Of a stretch of DNA of 64,000 bases, positions 1 through 6,114 are shown in pieces. The translations under genes and the position numbers were made by a program. The DNA lies in NCBI GenBank assembly GCA_016218825.1, contig JACRCV010000064.1:124001-188000 (forward strand). Reading direction: 5' to 3'. Each line of letters opens with the position of its first letter. The stretch's first letter is position 1. This DNA comes from Deltaproteobacteria bacterium. GTDB lineage: Bacteria > Myxococcota > XYA12-FULL-58-9. Under the pieces are notes generated by a model. That model was given only the letters and a program-made list of their open reading frames with translations. It had not been told where the DNA came from and did not search any database.

Positions 1-1
1 G

Positions 2-154
2 ATGGCGGTCGCGGGGCTGCTCGCCTGGGGGATGACGCTGTGGCGCCTGGTGTTGCTCGGCTTCACGCGCCGCGCCGCGACCATCGAGGTGTCGCCGTCC
101 CAGATCCAGCCGCTCACCGGCAAGGGCGCCGGCACCCGCCGCAAGAGTAATTGA
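2..154 (+). CDS. C-terminal 50 residues of a membrane protein (5' end outside window)
   Basis: This frame is open from the window edge to a TGA at 152-154. It encodes a hydrophobic segment of about 20 residues (MAVAGLLAWGMTLWRLVLLG) followed by a basic, polar tail of about 30 residues, as expected for a last membrane helix with a short cytoplasmic tail. The ATG at position 2 lies on the window edge and is probably internal. The family cannot be named from this fragment. The other two forward frames give Arg/Pro/His-rich translations typical of shadow frames. About 140 bp separate it from the envelope operon downstream. Confidence 0.5.
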   Translation: MAVAGLLAWGMTLWRLVLLGFTRRAATIEVSPSQIQPLTGKGAGTRRKSN

Positions 155-293
155 GCAACAACCAGGCAGAGAGTTGACCCTGCCAACCTCCTTTGTTACT
201 GATTTCAAAGCGATCCGCGAAGAGATCGAGGCTCGCCGGTCGCTCAGCTGCCGCGGCAGATGATTGACGGGTGGGACTCGCGAGGAGCGGTGG

Positions 294-659
294 ATGAAGT
301 TCCTGGGTCAGCTCGCAGTGGTGGCAGCGCTCGCCGGTGCCGCCGCCTGTAGCCCGATCGTCGGCGGCGTCGGCATCGTCAACGCCAACATCGCCTTGTC
401 CGCGGCCGAGACCGCCGGGGCCAAGAGGAGCGCGGTCTACGAATACACCGCGGCGCGCGAGTACCTGCAGAAGGCGCGCGAGGAGTACGCCTACTCCGAC
501 TTCTGGGCGTCACGCATCTACGCCGAGAAGGCCGAGAGCTACGCGGTCGCGGCCCGCAAGAAGGCGGAGGCGGTGTCGAGCACCGACCAACCCGTGATCC
601 TCCCCGAGTCCTCCCCGCCGGCGGTGAACGCGCCCCCGGTCATCGTGCCGACCCCGTAG
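294..659 (+). CDS. DUF4398-like lipoprotein, first gene of an OmpA/ExbBD/TonB operon
   Basis: The 121-residue product begins with a lipoprotein-like signal (basic start, hydrophobic core, ...GAAAC at residue 19), so it is probably anchored in the outer membrane; the lipobox has Ala at -3, which is weak but allowed. The mature part is an Ala/Glu/Tyr-rich helical region with a pattern like YTAAREYLQKAREEYAYSDF, resembling the DUF4398 domain that often sits beside or inside OmpA-family proteins. The tail is Pro-rich. The ATG at 294 was chosen over an upstream in-frame start at 264 because AGGAG lies 7 nt before it and the signal peptide begins there. The OmpA-family gene starts 15 bp downstream, which suggests a shared role in linking outer membrane to peptidoglycan. 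Family assignment is by eye. Confidence 0.75.
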   Translation: MKFLGQLAVVAALAGAAACSPIVGGVGIVNANIALSAAETAGAKRSAVYEYTAAREYLQKAREEYAYSDFWASRIYAEKAESYAVAARKKAEAVSSTDQPVILPESSPPAVNAPPVIVPTP

Positions 660-674
660 CGCCAGGAGCCGTCG

Positions 675-2006
675 ATGATTCTGCACACTTGTGTGAGATG
701 GGGGACGGCGGCGCTGCTCGTGGCTGCCACCTGCGGCTGTGTCACCGGCGCCAAGCTGCGCGAGGACGCGAGCCTGATCCAGAAGAAGATCGCCAACGCC
801 CGGGAGCGCGGCGCCTACCGCTGCGCGCCCAAGGAGCTCGCCAAGGCCGAGGCCAACCTCGAGTTCCTCGACTACGAGCTCGAGCAGGGCGACTTCGTGC
901 GCGCCGGCCGCCACCACCGCGCGGCGCTGGAGAACATCGACCGCGCCCTGACGGTCACCGACCCGAACGAGTGCGCCGAGAAGCGCGTCCTCATCAGCGA
1001 CCAGAAGCCGCTGATCATCACCAAGACCGACCGCGACGGCGACGGCATCATGGACGACGTCGACAAGTGCCCCGACGAGCCCGAGGACATCGACGGCTTC
1101 CAGGATGAGGACGGCTGTCCCGATCCCGACAACGACGGCGACGGCGTGCTCGACAAGGACGACAAGTGCCCGAACGAGCCCGGGCCGGCGACCAACCAGG
1201 GTTGCCCGGTCACCGATCGCGACGGCGACGGCATCGCCGACGACGTCGACAAGTGCCCCGACATCCCCGAGGACATCAACGGCTTCGAGGACGAGGACGG
1301 CTGTCCCGAGGGTGGCCCGAACCGCGACCGCGACGGCGACGGCATCATGGACGACGTCGACAAGTGCCCCGACGTGCCCGAGGACAAGGACAGCTTCCAA
1401 GACGAGGACGGCTGCCCGGATCCCGACAACGACCAGGACGGCGTCCTCGACGTGGTCGACGCCTGCCCGCTGGATCCCGGCCCGGCCGCCAACAACGGCT
1501 GCCCGGCGCGCGATCGCGACGGCGACGGCATCAACGACGACGTCGATCAGTGCCCCGACATCCCCGGGCCGGCGCCCTCCGGCTGTCCGAAGAAGGTGTT
1601 GGTGGTCAAGACCGCCGACAAGATCGAGATCAAGCAGCAGATCAACTTCGCCACCAACAAGGCGAAGATCGTCGGCCAGCTGTCGTTCGACATCCTCGAT
1701 CAGGTGGCGGCGGTGATGAAGTCCAACCCGGCGATCAAGATCGTGATCGAGGGCCACACCGACAGCGTCGGCGACGCCGCCCACAACCTGAAGCTCTCCG
1801 ACGGCCGCGCCAACGCGGTGCGCACCGAGCTGATCGAGCGCGGCGTCGACTCGGGTCGCCTCGAGGCCATCGGCTACGGCGAGTCGAAGCCGATCGCGTC
1901 CAACCGCACCGCGAAGGGTCGCGCCGCCAACCGCCGCTCCGAGTTCAAGATCGTCTCGGGCGGCGACGCGCCGCCGCCCGAGGCGCCGCCGGCGCCGACG
2001 CCTTGA
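675..2006 (+). CDS. OmpA-family outer-membrane protein with thrombospondin type-3 calcium repeats
   Basis: The 443-residue protein has a lipoprotein-like N-terminus (LVAATCGC at residues 15-22) and a helical DUF4398-like segment to about residue 115. About seven Asp-rich repeats follow (motifs such as DRDGDGIMDDVDKCPDEPED, residues 118-305); these are thrombospondin type-3 repeats, which bind calcium. A C-terminal OmpA/Pal-type peptidoglycan-binding domain occupies about residues 315-425 (NFATNKAKI, IEGHTDSVGD, LSDGRANAVR, RAANRRSEF). The tail is Pro/Ala-rich. Such proteins tether the outer membrane to peptidoglycan through a stiff calcium-loaded spacer. It lies between the DUF4398-like lipoprotein and exbB on the same strand, so co-transcription is likely. 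Confidence 0.9.
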   Translation: MILHTCVRWGTAALLVAATCGCVTGAKLREDASLIQKKIANARERGAYRCAPKELAKAEANLEFLDYELEQGDFVRAGRHHRAALENIDRALTVTDPNECAEKRVLISDQKPLIITKTDRDGDGIMDDVDKCPDEPEDIDGFQDEDGCPDPDNDGDGVLDKDDKCPNEPGPATNQGCPVTDRDGDGIADDVDKCPDIPEDINGFEDEDGCPEGGPNRDRDGDGIMDDVDKCPDVPEDKDSFQDEDGCPDPDNDQDGVLDVVDACPLDPGPAANNGCPARDRDGDGINDDVDQCPDIPGPAPSGCPKKVLVVKTADKIEIKQQINFATNKAKIVGQLSFDILDQVAAVMKSNPAIKIVIEGHTDSVGDAAHNLKLSDGRANAVRTELIERGVDSGRLEAIGYGESKPIASNRTAKGRAANRRSEFKIVSGGDAPPPEAPPAPTP

Positions 2007-2068
2007 GCTTTGTCTGATCACCGGCCGGGCGCGGTGCGTCCCGGCCGCCGTCACCCGCGAGAGAGTCC

Positions 2069-2725
<657 letters not shown>

Positions 2726-2764
2726 ACCTCGATGCCGGTTCGGCTCACGACCGAGGAGTAGACG

Positions 2765-3196
2765 ATGGCGGGCGGCGCGACTCAGGATCCGGAGGAGATG
2801 ATCACCGCGATCAACGTCACCCCCCTCGTCGACATCATCCTCGTCCTCCTGATCATCTTCATGCTCACCGCGAACATCATCATGTCGCCGGCCATCGAGG
2901 TCGAGCTGCCGCAGGCGGCGACCGGCGAAGGCACCGACCCGACGACGCTGGCGCTCACCCTCACCAAGGACGGCGCGCTGTACTTGAACGGCCAACAGAC
3001 GGACGAGACGCGGCTCGCGGCGTACATCCCGGGCGTGGTCGCGACCGATCCCAAGACCCAGGCGATCATCGCCGCCGACAAGGAAGTCAGCCACGGCGCC
3101 GTGATCCACCTCATCGATCTCGTGCGCCAGAAAGGGGTCTACAAGTTCGCGCTCAACATCGACCCCTCGGTGACCCCGCCGTCGCTCCCACCGTGA
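2765..3196 (+). CDS. exbD: ExbD/TolR-family proton-channel protein
   Basis: The 143-residue protein has a short cytoplasmic N-terminus, one transmembrane helix (about residues 18-37) and a periplasmic domain. The motif NVTPLVDIILVLLIIFM contains the conserved Asp of the ExbD/TolR helix, which carries protons in the ExbB-ExbD stator. Its length matches the family. A GAGGAG Shine-Dalgarno sequence lies 6 nt before the ATG. The gene sits between exbB and the TonB-family gene on the same strand, so it is almost certainly part of the same operon and complex. Confidence 0.93.
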   Translation: MAGGATQDPEEMITAINVTPLVDIILVLLIIFMLTANIIMSPAIEVELPQAATGEGTDPTTLALTLTKDGALYLNGQQTDETRLAAYIPGVVATDPKTQAIIAADKEVSHGAVIHLIDLVRQKGVYKFALNIDPSVTPPSLPP

Positions 3197-3229
3197 GCTT
3201 TGCCGTCAATCGTGCGAAGATGAGGGCTG

Positions 3230-3961
3230 ATGTTCCACCGGCGTGACCTCCTCACCTACGGCATCGCCGTCGCGGTGTCGTTCCTGGTGCACTTCGGCAT
3301 GTGGGGCGGCCTCACCAACGCCGCGCGCCTGGGCATCCACGTGCGTAGCCGCGCCATCGAGTTCTCGGTGGTCAAGAAAGAAGCGCCGCCGCCCGCGCCG
3401 CCCGCCGAGAAGCCGAAGAAGCGCCCGCCGCCCCCGGTCGATGTCCCGATCATCAAGACCCCGGAAGCGGACGTACCGCCACCCCCGAACACCGCCGGCG
3501 ACGTGCCCGCCGAGAAGGCCCGCCCGGTGTTCGGCATCAGCATGTCGTCGGTGGTCGGCCCGGGGAGCGGCTCGGGCTTCGCGGTGCGGGTCGGCAACAC
3601 CTTGATGAAGGACCCGGAGGAGAAGCCGGTCCCGGTCTCCGAGGTCAAGGCCTACAAGCCGGTGCCGCTGCACACGGTCAACAAGCAGCCGCGCCCGAAG
3701 AACGGGCCGTGCCGCATCGATCCGCGCGCCTACCCCCAAGAGGCCAAGGCCCTCGGCATCGAAGGCCGGGTGCAGCTCGAGGTCGAGGTCGAAAGCGACG
3801 GCACGGTCGGCGACGTCAAGGTGGTCCAGGGCCTGGGCCACGGCCTCGACGAGGTGGCGATGCGCAGCCTGAAGAGCTGCGCCTTCGAGCCCGCCGAGAT
3901 CGGCGGCAAGCCCGTCGCCACCATCATCATCTACGGCGTCACGTTCATTATCGAGAGCTGA
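3230..3961 (+). CDS. TonB-family energy-transducing protein
   Basis: The 243-residue protein has an N-terminal membrane anchor (about residues 8-30), a Pro/Lys-rich periplasm-spanning linker (about residues 45-95, including PPPAPPAEKPKKRPPPP), and a C-terminal TonB domain (about residues 160-240). Key C-terminal features are YPQEAKALGIEGRVQLEVEV, the VxSDGTVGDVKVV segment and the terminal GGKPVATIIIYGVTF strand. TonB proteins carry energy from ExbBD to outer-membrane transporters. Two details suggest co-option by an OmpA-centred machine: two Cys residues in the C-terminal domain (GPCRID and KSCAFE) and co-transcription with an OmpA-family gene. The last 60 bp contain the sequence that reappears at 4913-4958. 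Confidence 0.88.
   Translation: MFHRRDLLTYGIAVAVSFLVHFGMWGGLTNAARLGIHVRSRAIEFSVVKKEAPPPAPPAEKPKKRPPPPVDVPIIKTPEADVPPPPNTAGDVPAEKARPVFGISMSSVVGPGSGSGFAVRVGNTLMKDPEEKPVPVSEVKAYKPVPLHTVNKQPRPKNGPCRIDPRAYPQEAKALGIEGRVQLEVEVESDGTVGDVKVVQGLGHGLDEVAMRSLKSCAFEPAEIGGKPVATIIIYGVTFIIES
3901..3943 (+). repeat. Direct repeat A, copy 1: 3' end of the tonB-family gene
   Basis: These 43 bp encode GGKPVATIIIYGVT near the C-terminus of the TonB-family protein. The same sequence recurs in direct orientation at 4913-4958, identical except for one extra ATC triplet. The two copies bracket the prlF-yhaV toxin-antitoxin pair. The native gene continues past this copy to its own stop at 3959-3961, so this is taken as the parental copy. 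Confidence 0.85.
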
Positions 3962-4046
3962 GCGGGGCGAGCCCTTCCAAGCGCCAATGACCGCTCAGGA
4001 AGGGAGAGCGGGGGCGCGGCAACCTTGGCTCGGGTTTGCGTGCCAT

Positions 4047-4535
4047 CTACAGCTTGCTGCCTTTGAGCTTCTCCATCCTGGCGCTCAAAGCCGCAGTTGC
4101 CTTGACCAGCGCATCCCAATCATCGGGTGGATCGCCGCTGCCGAGCATGGCCCTGAACACGCGGTAGGCCTCGTCGGGGCTGTCGTAGGCGCGCTTCGTG
4201 TCCTCGTCGTTCACCCACGCGTAGACGATGACCTTGCTCGTCTTGTGGTAGCGAAAGAAGAGGCGGTACTGCTGAAAGAACTTGGCTCGAAACCAATGTT
4301 TGTAGGCGGCCCCGAGAGTTGAGCCTTGCCGATACTCGGGCCGAGTCGGATCCTGGGGGATCACGTCAAACGCGAGCTTCAAGATCGCCGCGAGGCGCTT
4401 GGCGGCGTTCTTCTTCTTGTAGCCCTTTGGATCCTTGACGCGCAGCTTCTCCACCTTCGCCACCAGTCCCTCGACCTGACCGAGGAAGAGCGGGTGAGCG
4501 AGGATTGTCCAGCCGTTGACGACGGCGGCGTTCAT
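4047..4535 (-). CDS. yhaV: Type II toxin YhaV (ribosome-dependent mRNA interferase family)
   Basis: The 162-residue product matches the E. coli YhaV pattern throughout: VNGWTILAHPLF at the N-terminus, VEKLRVKDPKGYKKKNAAKR, FRAKFFQQYRLFFRYH in the RelE-like core, VIVYAWVNDEDTKRAYDS, and FRAMLGSGDPPDDWDALV. YhaV is a RelE-superfamily endoribonuclease that degrades mRNA and is neutralised by PrlF. The ATG at 4535 overlaps the prlF stop codon by the ATGA arrangement, so translation is coupled and the antitoxin is made first. The length is close to E. coli YhaV (154). The pair sits between the two copies of direct repeat A, which suggests it was acquired. Confidence 0.9.
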   Translation of the reverse strand: MNAAVVNGWTILAHPLFLGQVEGLVAKVEKLRVKDPKGYKKKNAAKRLAAILKLAFDVIPQDPTRPEYRQGSTLGAAYKHWFRAKFFQQYRLFFRYHKTSKVIVYAWVNDEDTKRAYDSPDEAYRVFRAMLGSGDPPDDWDALVKATAALSARMEKLKGSKL

Positions 4536-4855
4536 TCGTCGGCGGGCGAAAGCGGAGCGTCGAGATCGACCTCAACCCCGCGGACCAGCGCCTTCACGCG
4601 GGCCGCAAAGCCGGCATCAACACCCTGGAGGTGCTCGGGATGGGCCTCGAGGTCACGGGCCAGGAAGACCAGGAACTTGCCGAGGATCTGATCGTCCTCC
4701 TCCTCCGCACGGGTGAGCAACACCTTTCCGTCAGCTTGAACCACGTAGCGAAGCTTGTCGCGCTTGCCGAGCTTGAGGACCCTGCGCACACCAGCGGGCA
4801 CCGTGGTCTGGTAGCGGTCGGTAAGCGTCGATTCGAGCTCGAGCGTCGTTGACAT
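4532..4855 (-). CDS. prlF: Antitoxin PrlF (SohA), AbrB-type DNA-binding domain
   Basis: The 107-residue product has an N-terminal swapped-hairpin AbrB-like domain (LTDRYQTTVPAGVRRVLKLGKRD, then LRYVVQADGKVLLTRAEEED). The C-terminal part (LGKFLVFLARDLEAHPEHL, then ALVRGVEVDLDAPLSPADE) fits the PrlF antitoxin region that binds YhaV. The ATG at 4855 is preceded by GGAGG at the right spacing; the frame extends upstream only through repeat sequence. PrlF binds YhaV and, as in other AbrB-type antitoxins, should repress its own promoter; an AT-rich palindrome lies just upstream. Its stop overlaps the yhaV start by 4 nt. Confidence 0.9.
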   Translation of the reverse strand: MSTTLELESTLTDRYQTTVPAGVRRVLKLGKRDKLRYVVQADGKVLLTRAEEEDDQILGKFLVFLARDLEAHPEHLQGVDAGFAARVKALVRGVEVDLDAPLSPADE

Positions 4856-4873
4856 GACGACCTCCACGAATCC

Positions 4874-4902
4874 ATGGTAATGCAAATGCATTACATCGTC
4901 AA
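4874..4902 (-). promoter_or_regulatory. Promoter and candidate PrlF operator of prlF-yhaV
   Basis: On the minus strand TTGACG (4902-4897) and TACCAT (4879-4874) are separated by 17 nt, a good sigma-70-type pair. Inside the spacer and overlapping the -10 is a perfect inverted repeat, TAATGCA-AA-TGCATTA (4878-4893). It is AT-rich against a very GC-rich background. Its position would let a bound antitoxin block RNA polymerase. Binding is inferred from position and from how AbrB-type antitoxins behave. Confidence 0.6.
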
Positions 4903-4912
4903 GGCGTGAGGG

Positions 4913-4958
4913 CGGCGGCAAGCCCGTCGCCACCATCATCATCATCTACGGCGTCACG
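4913..4958 (+). repeat. Direct repeat A, copy 2: displaced copy of the tonB 3' end
   Basis: These 46 bp repeat positions 3901-3943 with one extra ATC in the Ile run, so the encoded peptide would be GGKPVATIIIIYGVT. The copy is not attached to a tonB gene; it starts abruptly upstream of prlF and runs into the transposase element end at 4959. With copy 1 it brackets about 970 bp that hold only the toxin-antitoxin pair. Confidence 0.85.
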
Positions 4959-4975
4959 GAAAAAGGGGTCACGGA

Positions 4976-4992
4976 AAAAGGGGTCAGGTACC
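4976..4992 (+). repeat. Left 17-bp inverted repeat of the RAYT element
   Basis: The sequence AAAAGGGGTCAGGTACC is the exact reverse complement of 5728-5744. A truncated extra copy precedes it at 4960-4971. RAYT proteins are thought to act on short palindromic end sequences of this kind, so this is probably part of the transposase recognition site. Confidence 0.8.
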
Positions 4993-5031
4993 TTTATTGA
5001 CATCCAGACCGCATTATGGGGACGTACCTGG

Positions 5032-5736
5032 ATGCCGCGCGCCCCGCGTGTTTCTATTGGCGGGTATGCCTACCACGTCCTCAACCGCGCCAGCGCGCGA
5101 GGGCAGCTGTTTCGCGACGACATTGAGTACGAGCGGTTTGAATCCTTGCTTGCCAGTGGCGTGGAGCGCTTCGGCATGCGCGTACTGGGCTACTGCCTGA
5201 TGCCCAACCATTGGCACCTGGTATTGTGGCCGGTCGACGACGGCGACCTTTCCCGGTTCATGCAGTGGCTCACGGTCTCTCACACCCAGCGGACGCACGC
5301 GGCTCGCCGCACCATCGGCCAAGGGCACGTGTACCAAGGCCGCTTCAAGTCGTTTCTGATCAGCTCCGACGAGCATCTGCTCACGGTGCTTCGCTATGTG
5401 GAGCGCAACGCTCTCAAGGCTGGGCTGGTGGGTCGGGCTGAAACGTGGCGCTGGTCGAGCCTCTGGCATCGTTGCCATCGCCGCCGCCACGAGGGTGACC
5501 TGCGCCTTGCGAGCTCGCCCATAGACATGCCACGGAATTGGGTAGAGTGGGTGAACGCGTCACAGACCGAAGCAGAGGAGCGAGCACTGGCGACAAGCGT
5601 CGCGCGCGGACGCCCGTTCGGGGCGGAGGACTGGGTGCAAAGGCTCGCGTCCAAGCACGGTTTGGAGCAAACGCTACGATCGCGCGGAAGACCGAAAGTG
5701 AAGGACTCCGGAGCGGAATCTGCAAATGGTACCTGA
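5032..5736 (+). CDS. REP-associated tyrosine transposase (Y1_Tnp / IS200-like)
   Basis: The 234-residue protein shows the RAYT signature: YHVLNRA near the start, the HUH metal motif within CLMPNHWHLVLWP (about residues 56-68), GHVYQGRFKSF, and the Tyr helix LRYVERNALKAGLVGRAETW that supplies the nucleophile. A basic C-terminal extension follows. HUH/Tyr transposases nick single-stranded DNA at hairpin ends and handle REP sequences. The ATG at 5032 was chosen because homology starts at MPRAPRVS; the open frame upstream is repeat sequence. The TGA stop at 5734-5736 lies inside the right inverted repeat, so gene and element end together. The gene looks intact. Confidence 0.9.
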   Translation: MPRAPRVSIGGYAYHVLNRASARGQLFRDDIEYERFESLLASGVERFGMRVLGYCLMPNHWHLVLWPVDDGDLSRFMQWLTVSHTQRTHAARRTIGQGHVYQGRFKSFLISSDEHLLTVLRYVERNALKAGLVGRAETWRWSSLWHRCHRRRHEGDLRLASSPIDMPRNWVEWVNASQTEAEERALATSVARGRPFGAEDWVQRLASKHGLEQTLRSRGRPKVKDSGAESANGT

Positions 5737-5744
5737 CCCCTTTT
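5728..5744 (-). repeat. Right 17-bp inverted repeat of the RAYT element
   Basis: GGTACCTGACCCCTTTT is the exact reverse complement of 4976-4992. It contains the transposase stop codon. A truncated second copy, TGACCCCTTTTC, follows at 5748-5759, mirroring the left end. Confidence 0.8.
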
Positions 5745-5750
5745 CATTGA

Positions 5751-5936
5751 CCCCTTTTCATCGACTGTGTCGCGGGCTACCTGTGCAACGGCGCCCTGTG
5801 CCTTCCACAGGACGAGACGCTGCCGGAGAAGAACCCGCGGCACGGCTGTTCGTGTCAGGCGACCACACCGGTATCCGGCTTGGCGTTGGCGGTCGTCGCG
5901 GTCTTCAGATGGAGCCGCAGGCGGCGCGAGAGCTGA
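5751..5936 (+). pseudogene. Headless C-terminal remnant of a MYXO-CTERM surface protein
   Basis: Directly after the RAYT element, one frame reads through about 60 codons to a TGA at 5934-5936. It encodes DCVAGYLCNGALCLPQDE, a short linker, then the tripartite tail HGCSC, a hydrophobic run (SGLALAVVAVF) and RWSRRRRES. This matches the MYXO-CTERM sorting signal of myxobacterial surface proteins, in which the Cys is thought to be processed and the rest removed. There is no start codon or N-terminal part: upstream is a stop at 5748-5750 within the element end. The gene was therefore cut by the insertion or an associated rearrangement. Confidence 0.7.
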
Positions 5937-5941
5937 TCCCC

Positions 5942-5976
5942 ACACCCCCTCACCCACATCAGGCTCCATCACCAGG
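5942..5976 (+). repeat. Direct repeat B, copy 1, left of the fic gene
   Basis: These 35 bp match 7280-7314 in direct orientation with one mismatch (A at 5961, C at 7299). Read on the minus strand they encode the end of the CAP-like lipoprotein (LVMEPD.GEGV). Here the sequence is detached from any gene and lies 6 bp after the MYXO-CTERM stop. With copy 2 it brackets the fic gene. Confidence 0.8.
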
Positions 5977-6051
5977 GTTGGCGTCCCTTCTGCCTGACTC
6001 TGCAGCGAGGTGCATTTACGAGTCTCAGACCTGTTCCCTTCGCGGGTACGC

Positions 6052-6110
6052 TATGATACCTGTGCAGCACTAAGTATCACAGCACCTTTCGTTGCGTACT
6101 TGGGTATCAT
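6052..6110 (+). promoter_or_regulatory. Candidate fic control region with inverted repeat
   Basis: ATGATACC at 6053-6060 and GGTATCAT at 6103-6110 form perfect 8-nt inverted arms, and a related GTATCAC lies between them. TATGAT at 6052-6057 could serve as a -10 element, but no good -35 is visible. The right arm ends 4 nt before the ATG of fic at 6115. The arrangement suggests an operator that would cover promoter and start. This is inference from sequence only. Confidence 0.35.
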
Positions 6111-6114
6111 TGCC

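Larger units (their letters stand above)
4959..5759 (+). mobile_element. REP-associated tyrosine transposase (RAYT) element with doubled inverted ends
   Basis: The element carries one transposase gene between perfect 17-bp inverted repeats: AAAAGGGGTCAGGTACC at 4976-4992 and its reverse complement at 5728-5744. Outside each full repeat is a shorter second copy, AAAAAGGGGTCA at 4960-4971 and TGACCCCTTTTC at 5748-5759, so each end is doubled and mirrored. The left end abuts the displaced tonB tail and the right end abuts a headless MYXO-CTERM gene, so the insertion lies at a rearrangement point. The exact outer boundaries are inferred from the repeats. Confidence 0.8.

Noticed and set aside
174-202. 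TTGACC followed by TACTGA as a promoter for the first operon
   Set aside because: The -10 matches the consensus at only two positions, so support is too low.
1021-1560. Tandem Asp-rich DNA repeats that could be mistaken for a CRISPR or satellite array
   Set aside because: They are in-frame codon repeats of thrombospondin type-3 units, with variable sequence and no spacer structure.
510-2054. A minus-strand open frame opposite the OmpA gene with repetitive sequence
   Set aside because: Its repeats are the antisense of the thrombospondin type-3 repeats. There is no signal, start site or domain of its own.
3972-4004. CCCTTCC / GGAAGGG stem after tonB as a terminator
   Set aside because: The 7-bp stem has a 19-nt loop and no T-tract, so it is too weak to annotate.
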